DNA of 64,000 nucleotides from assembly GCF_031846325.1 (NCBI RefSeq), contig NZ_JAVRHZ010000001.1, positions 682,001-746,000 of the forward strand, given 5' to 3'. Numbering within the stretch: position 1 is the first letter of the stretch; the number at the start of each line of letters is the position of its first letter. The position numbers and the translations under genes are program-made. Origin of the DNA: Patiriisocius_A hiemis. GTDB lineage: Bacteria; Bacteroidota; Bacteroidia; Flavobacteriales; Flavobacteriaceae. A model generated the notes under the pieces. It did no database searches and was not told where the DNA came from. It worked only from the letters and a program-made list of their open reading frames with translations. Of the stretch, positions 26,489 to 35,459 are shown piece by piece.

Positions 26489-27223
26489 TTAAAAGAAAGA
26501 GGTTAAAATTCCTAATAGTACAGCAGTACCAAAACTTAACATAGTCCCTATAAGAACATATTCTGTCTTTAAAGTATCTGTATCCTTATATCGAAGTATC
26601 GATTTTGCAGCAATTAAAAACCCTACTGCAGCATATTGTCCAACTAAAATAAAAGTAAGTGTTAATAGTCTTTCTAAAATACCTATAAGTTTACCCGCAT
26701 TAGGAAGCTCATTTGTATCTAATGAAGTATCGATATCCATATTAGTTATAGCTACATCAATTTCTGAAGACTTAAAGACTTCTTTAATTAAGATATTTGT
26801 TGGTTTTAAACAGAATAGATATGCAGTAATTATTCCTATAGTATTTGCATCTATTGGAAGTTCTATAATAAATTTAAGACCGTGATACTCTGTAAAAAGC
26901 CATGATACTATTATCAACACTAGTATATGCAATCCTTGGTCTATAAAGAAGATAGATTTTTTAAGAATAGAGTGGTTATTGTATTTTGCCTTAATTCCGT
27001 CAATAAAATAATGTGAAATTGCAATTACTCCTGAGCCAATAAAAAATTCAATTTGAAAAGAAAGCAGCCAAGAAGTTACAAAAACAATAAGCGTATGCCA
27101 GATTAAAAAACGACTTTTAAAGCCTAAGGTGTTTTTTTGGTTTGCTAACGCATTTGTTTGCAAAAAATAGTCTGCCAGTACATGTGCCAAAAACTGAAGA
27201 ACAATAAACTCTTGAAATCCCAT
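26489..27223 (-). CDS. DUF3307 membrane protein
   Basis: 244 residues, several hydrophobic helices. The N-terminus QFLAHVLADYFLQT is the hallmark of DUF3307. Function of the family is not established. It is regularly paired with a SatD-like gene, as here (53-nt gap), which suggests one membrane-linked module controlled by the SatD-like protein. Downstream, tilS follows after 2 nt, so expression of tilS may partly depend on this promoter. Confidence 0.8.
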   Translation of the reverse strand: MGFQEFIVLQFLAHVLADYFLQTNALANQKNTLGFKSRFLIWHTLIVFVTSWLLSFQIEFFIGSGVIAISHYFIDGIKAKYNNHSILKKSIFFIDQGLHILVLIIVSWLFTEYHGLKFIIELPIDANTIGIITAYLFCLKPTNILIKEVFKSSEIDVAITNMDIDTSLDTNELPNAGKLIGILERLLTLTFILVGQYAAVGFLIAAKSILRYKDTDTLKTEYVLIGTMLSFGTAVLLGILTSFF

Positions 27224-27276
27224 ACTTTAATAATAAAATACCTTAAGACGCCCTATAAAGCACTAAAAAAATCTGA

Positions 27277-27963
27277 TTAATGGCTAAAACTACTAGCAAA
27301 ATAGGCTACTACTCCCTCAATAGCATTCCAACCAACACTAGTGGAATGTCTATTTACAACAGATTGGTCTATTCCTAGTTTTTTAGAGATTGTGCTTTCA
27401 TCGTTACCTAATAACTTCAAATATAATACTTCGCTTTGTCTTGCCGTAGCCTTTGCCAATAAAACATCCAGTAGACCAAGTATAGCTTCCCATTCTCTAT
27501 TTAAATCATTGTCTTTAGATATAAAAAACAATGTGTTTTTTATGGTTATTCGGTCTTTGTTATATGTTGAAGTACTGTTTATTTTTCTGCCAGCCATATA
27601 TATAGCTTCACCATCCATTACACCATTTTCAAAATCTAATCGATCCATACTCCCTAAACCAATTGCTACACGTATCCCGTGTTCTTTAAATAGTTTTACA
27701 CGCTTTTTTTCTTTCTTGTAACTACTTACATCAAGTGGAATAGATTTTACATAACTTTTTATAGCTAACGCTATCGTTAGTGCATCTTTAACTTTAAGTG
27801 GACTACACTCTATATTATCGCCTTTTACAACTCTACCAAAAACATTAAAAGAATTATCTAGTTCTGTTATCATAGCAGACAAAGCTTCTTCAAGTATAAC
27901 CTTATCTTTTTGTTCAAGACTTGTAGAAGAAATAATATCTCCAGAAATTATTGCGTGTAACAT
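27277..27963 (-). CDS. SatD-like protein with C-terminal HTH
   Basis: 228 residues. The N-terminal two-thirds (HAIISGDIISS..., then GIRVAIGLGSMD and GEAIYMAGRKIN) resembles SatD-family proteins and has the look of a nucleotidyl-cyclase-like fold. The C-terminus (about 178-215: RQSEVLYLKLLGNDESTIS) is a helix-turn-helix typical of sigma-70 region 4/LuxR-type DNA binding. It is probably a regulator of its own operon: the 109-nt upstream gap contains repeated CATAAA half-sites around its promoter. Partner of the DUF3307 gene directly downstream. Ligand unknown. Confidence 0.72.
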   Translation of the reverse strand: MLHAIISGDIISSTSLEQKDKVILEEALSAMITELDNSFNVFGRVVKGDNIECSPLKVKDALTIALAIKSYVKSIPLDVSSYKKEKKRVKLFKEHGIRVAIGLGSMDRLDFENGVMDGEAIYMAGRKINSTSTYNKDRITIKNTLFFISKDNDLNREWEAILGLLDVLLAKATARQSEVLYLKLLGNDESTISKKLGIDQSVVNRHSTSVGWNAIEGVVAYFASSFSH

Positions 27964-27985
27964 CTTATTATCAATTTAAACAACA

Positions 27986-28071
27986 CAAATATATGCATAA
28001 ATTTAAACATAAAGATTAATTATGCTATTTTTAATACATATTTAATGTTTATGTCTTTATTAAAACATAAA
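27986..28071 (-). promoter_or_regulatory. Promoter and putative operator repeats of the SatD-like gene
   Basis: On the reverse strand TATATTTG (27986-27993) fits the -7 element. Immediately upstream are CATAAA half-sites at 27996-28001 and 28008-28013 (12-bp period), an inverted one at 28048-28053 and another at 28066-28071. The position over the promoter suggests operator sites for the HTH-bearing SatD-like protein. This assignment is inferred from spacing only. Confidence 0.45.
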
Positions 28072-28072
28072 T

Positions 28073-29362
28073 TTATTCTAATACACTACGCATTGCTTTA
28101 GCTTTTAAAAGGCATTCTTCATATTCAGCTTCCGGGAGAGATTTGTTAGTGATTGCGCCTCCAACAGAAAAACTAACGTACTTATTAGCTTCATTAAACA
28201 AAATACTTCTAATAATTACATTAAAATCAAAGTTGTTATCCGGAGTAAAATAACCAACAGCTCCACTATATAAACCTCTTTTGGTATCTTCAAGGTTTTC
28301 TATAATTTTCATAGCACTAACTTTAGGAGCTCCAGTCATGCTACCCATAGGAAACGTATCTCTTAAAAGTGAAACAATAGATACAGTAGGGTCCACTTCA
28401 CATCTAACTGTAGAAATAAGTTGATGTACCTGTTCAAAAGTATAAACCTTACAAAGCTCATCTACTATAACAGAGCCCTTTTTGGCAAATCGAGACAAAT
28501 CATTACGAACCAAATCTGTAATCATAATGTTTTCACTACGCTCTTTAGGGTCGTTAAGAAGTTTATCAATTATAGCCCTATCCTCTTCATTATTATCAGC
28601 TCTTTTAGCTGTCCCCTTTATGGGTTGAGATATAACTGTACTACCCTCTTTCTTTAAATATCGTTCTGGAGAAGCAGACAGTAAAAACCTTTGATCAATC
28701 TTTAAAAAAGTAGCAAAAGGGGGTTTCGAAATTTCATTAAGCTGTAAAAAAGTAGTAATTGGGTTTATGCTTGTATTCTCTGAAAAAAATTCTTGGCAAA
28801 AATTAGCTTCATAAATATCGCCACGCTCAATATGGCTTAGCATTGTTTCTACTTTTTCGAAATAGGAATCTTTTGACGTACGCAAGCGTATTTTAATATC
28901 CTTCTCACTAGGGTTTGAAGCAGTAACAACTTGATTACTAATTGCTTCCCAATCATCATCAATTTCATCTGCAACAAAATTGAGATACATAAATGTTACA
29001 GCATTATCGTCAAATACTAAAATTTTTTTAGGTTGAAAAAAACTAATATCTGGGAACCCTAAATAGTCTTCGTTTGCAGAGGTAAGTTGTTCAACATCAT
29101 TTTTAAGGTCATAGGTTAAATAACCAAACAACCAATCTTTTGTGGTTTCTTGATATTCTTCTAAAGCATTAAAAGCTCCATGATAACTAGTTTGTATACT
29201 AGTGAGCGCATCTACAGCCAATAATGCTTTAAAGTTACTGTGTTCTTGTTCATAATCATTACTGTCTAACCAAACTACTTCATAAAACTGAGAGGCCCAT
29301 GTAAGTAGTTTTTCCTTAAATGTTTCAGTAAGTGTAAAAGATTTTGAAACTTGACTGCGCAT
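28073..29362 (-). CDS. pabB: Aminodeoxychorismate synthase component I
   Basis: Chorismate-utilising enzyme, 429 residues. Makes 4-amino-4-deoxychorismate with a glutaminase partner for folate synthesis. The conserved chorismate-binding segments are present: PIKGTAKRADNNEEDRA, KERSENIMITDLVRNDLSRF and the terminal FPMGSMTGAPKVSAMKIIE. The PIKGT sequence (with Lys) is the PabB-type active-site signature, which favours PabB over TrpE. It overlaps the FMN reductase stop by one base. Downstream, the SatD-like gene has its own control region. Confidence 0.88.
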   Translation of the reverse strand: MRSQVSKSFTLTETFKEKLLTWASQFYEVVWLDSNDYEQEHSNFKALLAVDALTSIQTSYHGAFNALEEYQETTKDWLFGYLTYDLKNDVEQLTSANEDYLGFPDISFFQPKKILVFDDNAVTFMYLNFVADEIDDDWEAISNQVVTASNPSEKDIKIRLRTSKDSYFEKVETMLSHIERGDIYEANFCQEFFSENTSINPITTFLQLNEISKPPFATFLKIDQRFLLSASPERYLKKEGSTVISQPIKGTAKRADNNEEDRAIIDKLLNDPKERSENIMITDLVRNDLSRFAKKGSVIVDELCKVYTFEQVHQLISTVRCEVDPTVSIVSLLRDTFPMGSMTGAPKVSAMKIIENLEDTKRGLYSGAVGYFTPDNNFDFNVIIRSILFNEANKYVSFSVGGAITNKSLPEAEYEECLLKAKAMRSVLE

Positions 29363-29904
29363 TATTTTAATAGCTGGTGTTCAAAATTTTGCAAAACCTC
29401 CATAAAACCTAAGTGTAGAAGCTCGTTTGTAATTTTATTTTCTTCTTTAGAAAAATTTTCTGAAAAAGATGGAAACGCAAAACTTTCAATTATTTCGGCA
29501 CCAAACCTTGGTAAAGAGCCTTTAGTGTATTCTAATGCCGAAGCAGCTCCTCTTTTTCCATTTGATGTACTCATCAACATTACTTTTTTTCCATCTAAAA
29601 AGTTTCTATCTAATCTAGACAACCAGTCTAAAACATTTTTGAAAAACGCAGAAACAGTTCCGTTGTGTTCATTTACCGAAAGAAGCACACCGTCTGCAGC
29701 TTTAAGTTCGTTATTAAGCATCATTAATTCTACACTATATCCCTTCTCTTTCTCAATATCTTCACTAAACATAGGTAAAGAGTAATCGACCAACTTGATA
29801 ATTTTTACTTCACATTGAGAAACACAAGACGCTGCAAAAGAAACAAAAGCGTGATTTATAGATGTACTACTATTACTCCCTGCGAATGCAATTATTTTTT
29901 TCAT
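29362..29904 (-). CDS. NADPH-dependent FMN reductase-like flavoprotein
   Basis: 180 residues from ATG 29904 (an in-frame ATG at 29928 only adds residues before the beta-1 strand). Flavodoxin-like fold: the N-terminal MKKIIAFAGSNSSTSIN is the FMN-phosphate loop, and SVNEHNGTVSAFFKNVLDWLSR matches the second signature of the NADPH-dependent FMN reductase/azoreductase family. Cytoplasmic. Substrate unknown; family members reduce quinones, azo dyes, chromate or FMN. Stop overlaps the pabB start by one base, so the two are cotranscribed. Confidence 0.82.
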   Translation of the reverse strand: MKKIIAFAGSNSSTSINHAFVSFAASCVSQCEVKIIKLVDYSLPMFSEDIEKEKGYSVELMMLNNELKAADGVLLSVNEHNGTVSAFFKNVLDWLSRLDRNFLDGKKVMLMSTSNGKRGAASALEYTKGSLPRFGAEIIESFAFPSFSENFSKEENKITNELLHLGFMEVLQNFEHQLLK

Positions 29905-30147
29905 GTTATAAAGATATTGAAAAGACAAAAACTCTATACAATAAAAGTTAGCTAATTATTAAAGCGGATAAACACATAGAAATTACAAATTCATTTAATT
30001 TGAAAGAATTAGACTACAATATGTTACATTAAAACGAATAAATATGTTTTTTGTCGAATATTTAAAAGATTTATATGTTAAATAATCAATGTGTGTAATT
30101 ATTTTTTATAGAATTGTACTCGATAAATCCCAAATTATCAATCTATT

Positions 30148-31335
30148 ATGAAAATCTATACCTACGTGCTATTAGCATTATGCCTTTTTGGTCTATATCC
30201 AAAAATAAATGGTCAAGTTGGAATAAACAACACAGATCCTAAAAGTATATTAGACATAAGAGCATCAGATTCATCTTCTCCATCTGCTCAAGATGGAATA
30301 TTAATCCCAAGAATAGAAAGTTTCCCAGCTACAAACCCAGGAGCAGACCAAGATGGTTTGTTAGTGTTTTTGTCTAAAGACATTTCTGGGTATTTAAAAG
30401 GATTTCATTACTGGGATTTCCCGTCGCTCTCATGGCTTCCTTTCGCTACTGAAGAATGGAAAGATGGTGTTAATTCATCTGGAGATGACTTAATATTTGC
30501 AACTAGAGCTAAACTTGCAGGAACTGATATAGTAATTACAGACGATGGACGTATTGGTTTTGGAACGAGTGATCCCGTAGAAAGATTTGAGTTTAGAGGT
30601 CCAGGAGATAATGATTTTCAAATAACAAGTGCAAATACAAATCCTCCAAACTACATATTATATAATACAGGAGGAACTATTGACGCTCCAACTGCCTTTA
30701 CAAATGCAGACCAAGAAATTGGGTCATTTATTGTAAAAACTCATGATGGTAGTGCAATACGAGAGCCTGGAGGGTTTAGGTTTTATGCAGAAGGTATTCC
30801 AACACCCGGAAATACACCATCAAGATTTGTGATTAGTACAACTCCCAGTGGTTCTACAAGTCAACAAGAAAGAATAATTGTAAGAAGTACAGGTAATGTT
30901 GGACTTACTGAGCAAAACCCAACTGCTACACTACATATTAGACCAGGGACAGCAACGGCAGGTTCTGCTCCTTTAAAATTTAGCTCTGGAACAAATCTAA
31001 CAACACCGGAGGCTGGAGCAATGGAATTTAATGGTACTGACCTATACTTTACGCCTTCAACAACAAGGCAAACAATAATGAAAGGATATACAAATACTGC
31101 GGTTTTAGATTTTCCAAATATAACTGTTAACAATGCTTCAGATTTAACTGTTACTGTCACAGGTGCAACACTTGGAGACGTTTGTAATTGCTCTCCAAAT
31201 GGCGCAATAGAAACTGGAATTGTATGGAACTGTTTTGTTAGTGCTGCTAATACGGTTACTATAAGAGTATCTAATGTTAGAAATAGTAACGTAAATCCAG
31301 CTAGTAGATCTTGGAAAGTTAACGTTATAAAATAA
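30148..31335 (+). CDS. Secreted tail-fibre-like surface protein
   Basis: 395 residues, unrecognised beyond its type. Signal peptide (about 1-22), then the flavobacterial surface-protein beginning GQVGINNTDPKSILDIRA and repeated 'G(F)GTSDPVERFEFRG' / 'VGLTEQNPTATLHIR' segments, as in phage tail-fibre/collar-like proteins of Bacteroidota. No T9SS sorting domain is visible at the end (SRSWKVNVIK). Monocistronic: 243 nt of gene-free DNA lies upstream, and a strong bidirectional terminator follows at 31362. Probably exported and structural; no enzymatic motif seen. Confidence 0.65.
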   Translation: MKIYTYVLLALCLFGLYPKINGQVGINNTDPKSILDIRASDSSSPSAQDGILIPRIESFPATNPGADQDGLLVFLSKDISGYLKGFHYWDFPSLSWLPFATEEWKDGVNSSGDDLIFATRAKLAGTDIVITDDGRIGFGTSDPVERFEFRGPGDNDFQITSANTNPPNYILYNTGGTIDAPTAFTNADQEIGSFIVKTHDGSAIREPGGFRFYAEGIPTPGNTPSRFVISTTPSGSTSQQERIIVRSTGNVGLTEQNPTATLHIRPGTATAGSAPLKFSSGTNLTTPEAGAMEFNGTDLYFTPSTTRQTIMKGYTNTAVLDFPNITVNNASDLTVTVTGATLGDVCNCSPNGAIETGIVWNCFVSAANTVTIRVSNVRNSNVNPASRSWKVNVIK

Positions 31336-31361
31336 ACTACAGCACTTAAAAAAATAAATCT

Positions 31362-31409
31362 AAAATGAATCTAAGGTATGTACTACATACCTTAGATTCA
31401 TTTTTTTTT
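31362..31409. terminator. Bidirectional intrinsic terminator
   Basis: Perfect stem of at least 16 bp (AATGAATCTAAGGTATG against CATACCTTAGATTCATT) around a 5-nt TACTA loop, flanked by A and T tracts. Shared by the convergent surface-protein and lpdA genes. Confidence 0.9.
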
Positions 31410-31416
31410 ACAGTAT

Positions 31417-32817
31417 TTAAGCATGTAAAGGTCTATTATCTGTAGCTGCCAAAGCTGCTTCTTTAACAGCCTCTGCATACGTTGGATGTGCATGGCTCAT
31501 TCTTGCAATATCCTCTGCACTTGCCCTAAACTCCATTGCAGTAACAGCTTCACTAATTAAGTCTGCTACTCTGGCCCCAACCATATGTACTCCTAAGACT
31601 TCATCTGTCTTTGCATCACTTAAAATTTTCACAAAACCATCGGTATCGCCACTTGCTCGGCTTCTTCCTAAAGCACGCATTGGGAATTGTCCAGATTTGT
31701 ATTCTACTTTCTCATCTTTAAGTTGCTCTTCAGTTTTACCAACACTAGCTACTTCTGGCCAAGTATAAACAACTCCAGGAATTAAATTATAATTAATATG
31801 TGGTTTTTGTCCAGCTAATGTTTCTGCTACAAAAACACCTTCTTCTTCAGCTTTATGAGCAAGCATTGCTCCTTTAACAACATCTCCAATAGCATAAATA
31901 TTAGAAATATTGGTCTGTAAGTGTTCATTAACTTCTATTTGTCCTCTTTCTGTAATTTTTATGCCTGCATTATCAGCTTTAAGCCCATCCGTATAAGGCC
32001 TTCTACCTACTGAAACTAGACAGTAATCACCTGTAAAAGTAACTTCTTTGTCTTTTTTATCGGTAGCAGTAATAGTAACTTCATTTTTCTTTCTTTCTAC
32101 TGCAGAAACTTTATGCGAAAGATAAAACTTCACACCTTGCTTCTTCATTACTTTAGTAAGCTCCTTACTCTGTGCAGCATCCATTGTAGGAATAATTCTG
32201 TCCATATACTCTACCACAGATACTTCAGCGCCTAATCTTCTATAAACCTGTCCAAGTTCTAGACCAATTACACCCCCACCAATAACAATCATATGCTTAG
32301 GGATTTCAGTAAGGGAAAGTGCTTCGGTAGAAGTAATAACTCGTTCTTTGTCTATTTCAATAAAAGGTAAACTAGATGGCTTACTACCAGTTGCAATTAT
32401 GGTGTTTTTTGCTTCTATTGTTTCATTTTTATCACCAGAAATCTCAATATGTGTTGCATCCTTAAAGGCTCCTATTCCCGTAAAAACATCAATTTTGTTT
32501 TTATTCATTAAAAAATCAATCCCTTTTGTGGTTTGATCTACCACAGCAGCTTTACGCTCGATCATTTTTTTGAAGTTAACTTTAACCTCTCCGGGGATTT
32601 CAATTCCGTGATCTTCAAAATGCTTAATGGCGTCTTCGTAATGGTGAGAGGAGTCTAGAAGTGCTTTACTTGGGATACACCCAACATTAAGGCAAGTACC
32701 ACCCAGCGTATTATATTTTTCAATTATTGCTGTTTTCATACCTAATTGCGCACAACGTATTGCTGCTACGTATCCACCAGGTCCTGAACCAATTACTGCA
32801 ACATCATATTTTGACAT
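31417..32817 (-). CDS. lpdA: Dihydrolipoyl dehydrogenase (E3)
   Basis: 466 residues, full length. Flavoprotein disulfide reductase that reoxidises dihydrolipoamide in 2-oxoacid dehydrogenase complexes and the glycine cleavage system. FAD motif VIGSGPGGYVAAIRCAQ, redox-active GGTCLNVGCIPSKALL (Cys about 42 and 47), NAD-binding VIGGGVIGLELGQVYRRLG, and the C-terminal active-site His-Glu in HAHPTYAE. Single gene with its own promoter (TACCTTTG on the reverse strand at 32843-32850); no E1/E2 genes adjacent. Confidence 0.95.
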   Translation of the reverse strand: MSKYDVAVIGSGPGGYVAAIRCAQLGMKTAIIEKYNTLGGTCLNVGCIPSKALLDSSHHYEDAIKHFEDHGIEIPGEVKVNFKKMIERKAAVVDQTTKGIDFLMNKNKIDVFTGIGAFKDATHIEISGDKNETIEAKNTIIATGSKPSSLPFIEIDKERVITSTEALSLTEIPKHMIVIGGGVIGLELGQVYRRLGAEVSVVEYMDRIIPTMDAAQSKELTKVMKKQGVKFYLSHKVSAVERKKNEVTITATDKKDKEVTFTGDYCLVSVGRRPYTDGLKADNAGIKITERGQIEVNEHLQTNISNIYAIGDVVKGAMLAHKAEEEGVFVAETLAGQKPHINYNLIPGVVYTWPEVASVGKTEEQLKDEKVEYKSGQFPMRALGRSRASGDTDGFVKILSDAKTDEVLGVHMVGARVADLISEAVTAMEFRASAEDIARMSHAHPTYAEAVKEAALAATDNRPLHA

Positions 32818-32842
32818 ATCTAATTATTTATGTTTTGAAATA

Positions 32843-32850
32843 CAAAGGTA
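32843..32850 (-). promoter_or_regulatory. -7 box of the lpdA promoter
   Basis: Reverse-strand TACCTTTG fits TAnnTTTG; 18 nt upstream is TTA in place of the usual TTG. Predicted start near 32836, about 20 nt before the lpdA ATG. Confidence 0.55.
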
Positions 32851-32933
32851 CGATACCCATAAATAGTTTAAAAGTTTAGGGGTTTAAAAGTTTTGTTAAG
32901 CTGGGGTTGTTCTTGAAAAGTAAAATTTCGCTT

Positions 32934-33572
32934 TTATGGAGTTTCCATACCAGGAAAAGCTAGCATTTGTCCCATTCCAACTGTAAATAACCAATTACCA
33001 TATAACGCATGTTCAATGCTAACAAGTAATGTGGAACGTGTTCTAAAAAAAGTGATGCCGAATAAAATTCCACCAATAAAAGTTAAAATAAGCACTAGCG
33101 TATTTCTGAAGAAAATATGTGCCAAAGAAAATACTATTGCATTTATAAATATAAAGAGCGATTTACTTTGAAATAGTTTTTCGTACCTAGAAAAAAAGAA
33201 AGTACGATAAATTAACTCTTGTGGCCAAACCGAAAGAAAAGTATACACTCCTAAAATTATTACAAATAAAAGAAGGTTAGTTTTTGGTACAAAGAAAAGG
33301 GCACTTTTATCTTCATACCAAACAAACAAGGTAGTTAGTAAAGCAATTACTGTAAACTGAATTACAATACGTTTAAAGAATCTCCCCCATTTTTTCTCAA
33401 TCGTAGTCCTAAAACTAATGCCCTCAACTTTTAAAAGAATATAAATTATATATCCAAACCCAATAAGCGTTAATGCGCCTTTTAAATAAAATGAGTAATC
33501 ATATGCAAAACTTATAGGTAGTAAAATGAATAGTAAAAAAAATTCAACAAGTAAGTATCTATTTTGTTGCAT
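32934..33572 (-). CDS. CPBP-family intramembrane protease-like protein
   Basis: 212 residues with about six hydrophobic helices. The ABI/CPBP motifs are SVWPQELIYRTFFFSRY (motif 1, usually EExxxR; the first Glu is Gln here), NAIVFSLAHIFF (His) and SIEHALYGNWLF (His/Asn). The retained second Glu, Arg and His residues leave a glutamic-protease activity possible, but the substitution makes it uncertain. Starts one base inside the stop of the upstream Lrp gene, so the two are coupled. Confidence 0.75.
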   Translation of the reverse strand: MQQNRYLLVEFFLLFILLPISFAYDYSFYLKGALTLIGFGYIIYILLKVEGISFRTTIEKKWGRFFKRIVIQFTVIALLTTLFVWYEDKSALFFVPKTNLLLFVIILGVYTFLSVWPQELIYRTFFFSRYEKLFQSKSLFIFINAIVFSLAHIFFRNTLVLILTFIGGILFGITFFRTRSTLLVSIEHALYGNWLFTVGMGQMLAFPGMETP

Positions 33573-34030
33573 TAGAGCGGAATCTTAGTATTATTTTTTA
33601 CTTCACTAATAGTAAAGGAGCTTTGTGTACTACCTACATACTTTAAAGTTGTAAGTTTAGTAATCATAAAGTTACGAAAGTGTTCCATATCCTCTACTAT
33701 AACTTTTAATAAGTAATCATATTCTCCACTAACATGAAAACATTCTAAAACCTCATCTAGTTTTTTTACTTCGGTTTCAAAAATTGTTATGTGTTCCTGA
33801 GAATGTTGGGCTAGTTTTATATGACAAAATACTAAGAAACCAAGATCTACCTTCTTCTTATCAATAAGACCTACATATTTCCTAATAAGTCCAGACCTTT
33901 CCAACTTTTTTATACGTTCATATACTGCTGTTACAGACAAATTTAATTGCAATGAAAGTTGTTTGTTAGTTTGTTTTGCATCTTCCTGTAGAAGATTTAC
34001 AAGCTTTTTATCAAGGGTGTCTAATTTCAT
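33572..34030 (-). CDS. Lrp/AsnC family transcriptional regulator
   Basis: 152 residues: N-terminal winged-type HTH (LDKKLVNLLQEDAKQTNKQL through YERIKKLERSGLIRKY), C-terminal RAM/AsnC ligand-binding domain (GEYDYLLKVIVEDMEHFRNF). Divergent from a Cys/Met-metabolism PLP lyase with 151 nt between starts. This arrangement is typical of an amino-acid-responsive regulator controlling the divergent lyase, probably in response to methionine or a branched-chain amino acid (inference). Cotranscribed with the CPBP protein. Confidence 0.88.
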   Translation of the reverse strand: MKLDTLDKKLVNLLQEDAKQTNKQLSLQLNLSVTAVYERIKKLERSGLIRKYVGLIDKKKVDLGFLVFCHIKLAQHSQEHITIFETEVKKLDEVLECFHVSGEYDYLLKVIVEDMEHFRNFMITKLTTLKYVGSTQSSFTISEVKNNTKIPL

Positions 34031-34134
34031 TCTGAAAATTTTTCTTAAAGATAACTACTTAAACTATAAATATACTACGATAATCTATCTAGATAAACAT
34101 TAATAGAATTAAATACTAAATAATAGTCTCTTCA

Positions 34135-34165
34135 TTGATAAAAAATCTATCATTATATACTTTTG
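34135..34165 (+). promoter_or_regulatory. Promoter of the PLP-lyase gene in the Lrp-lyase divergent region
   Basis: TTG at 34135-34137, a 20-nt spacer and TACTTTTG at 34158-34165, giving a start about 10 nt before the ATG at 34182. The intergenic region (34031-34181) also holds AT-rich symmetric sequence suitable for Lrp binding. Confidence 0.55.
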
Positions 34166-34181
34166 ATGTAAAACAAATACA

Positions 34182-35393
34182 ATGAAAGATACAAAAGATT
34201 TTAAGCCCGCAAACAACATCCAGGATTTACAATACTTCGGAGAATTTGGAGGTGTAAATCCATCTATCTCAGATTCGTCAACTTATACTTTTCTTTCAGC
34301 AAAAACAATGTTTGATACTTTTGAAGGGAATGCAGATGGTTGTTATCTATATTCAAGACATTCTACACCTTCAAACTTATACCTAGGAGAAGCCCTCGCT
34401 GCAATGGAAGGCACAGAAACCGCAAATGTTGCTGCTAGCGGAATGGGAGCTATCACTCCTACTATTTTACAGTTTTGTGAGACTGGAGATCATATTGTTT
34501 CTAGTCGTACAATTTATGGTGGGACTTATGCTTTTTTGAAAAACTTTGCACCAAGATTGGGCATTAACAGCTCGTTTGTTGACATTACAAAACTAGAAGT
34601 AGTTGAAGCTGCAATTACTTCAAAAACAAAAATAATATATTGCGAAAGTGTAAGTAACCCTTTACTAGAAATAGCAGATATAAAAGGACTAGCAGCTATT
34701 GCAAAAAAACATAAGCTTAAACTACTTGTAGATAATACCTTTTCTCCGCTTACTATTTCACCAGCTGTACTAGGAGCCGATGTAGTGTTACATAGCCTTA
34801 CAAAATTTATTAATGGTAGTAGTGACACTATGGGAGGTGTAGTTTGTGGAAGCCAAGAGCTAATAGATACTCTTAGAAATGTAAATGATGGAGCTTGTAT
34901 GCTTCTTGGAGCTTCTATGGACAGCTTACGTGCTGCTTCAATATTAAAAAACCTAAGAACATTACACATTCGTATGCAACAACACAGTAAAAATGCAATG
35001 TTTTTGGCTGAAAAATTTGAAAAAGATGGATTAAGAACAGTATATCCTGGATTAGCTTCGCATACGGGACATGAGCTAATGAAAAGTCAAATGAACCCAC
35101 AATATGGGTTTGGTGGCATGTTAACTATAGATGTTGGAAGTTTAGATAAAGCCAATACACTAATGGAGCTAATGCAAGAACGAAATCTTGGCTATTTAGC
35201 CGTTAGCTTAGGTTTTTACAAAACCTTATTTTCTGCTCCCGGAAGCTCTACTTCTTCTGAAATACCCGAAGAAGAACAAAGTGAAATGGGGCTAACAGAT
35301 GGACTAATTCGCTTTTCTATTGGACTAGATGCCGATATTAAACGTACCTACCAACTTATGAAACAATGCATGAAAGATGTAGGCGTTTTGTAA
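34182..35393 (+). CDS. Cys/Met-metabolism PLP-dependent enzyme (methionine gamma-lyase-like)
   Basis: 403 residues, fold-type I. Segments: YSRHSTPSNLYLGEALAAMEG, ASGMGAITPTILQF, the cofactor aspartate in LLVDNTFSPLTISP, and the Schiff-base lysine in VLHSLTKFINGSSDTMGG (about residue 208). Methionine gamma-lyases, cystathionine gamma-lyases and synthases share this frame and cannot be separated reliably by eye. The divergent Lrp-type regulator favours amino-acid degradation such as methionine gamma-lyase. A NhaC-type antiporter gene follows on the same strand after 66 nt. Confidence 0.82.
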   Translation: MKDTKDFKPANNIQDLQYFGEFGGVNPSISDSSTYTFLSAKTMFDTFEGNADGCYLYSRHSTPSNLYLGEALAAMEGTETANVAASGMGAITPTILQFCETGDHIVSSRTIYGGTYAFLKNFAPRLGINSSFVDITKLEVVEAAITSKTKIIYCESVSNPLLEIADIKGLAAIAKKHKLKLLVDNTFSPLTISPAVLGADVVLHSLTKFINGSSDTMGGVVCGSQELIDTLRNVNDGACMLLGASMDSLRAASILKNLRTLHIRMQQHSKNAMFLAEKFEKDGLRTVYPGLASHTGHELMKSQMNPQYGFGGMLTIDVGSLDKANTLMELMQERNLGYLAVSLGFYKTLFSAPGSSTSSEIPEEEQSEMGLTDGLIRFSIGLDADIKRTYQLMKQCMKDVGVL

Positions 35394-35459
35394 ATCACGA
35401 TTATTAGTATTTGCATAGCAAGTAACAAAATCGTAACATTACAAGACAAAATTTACACT

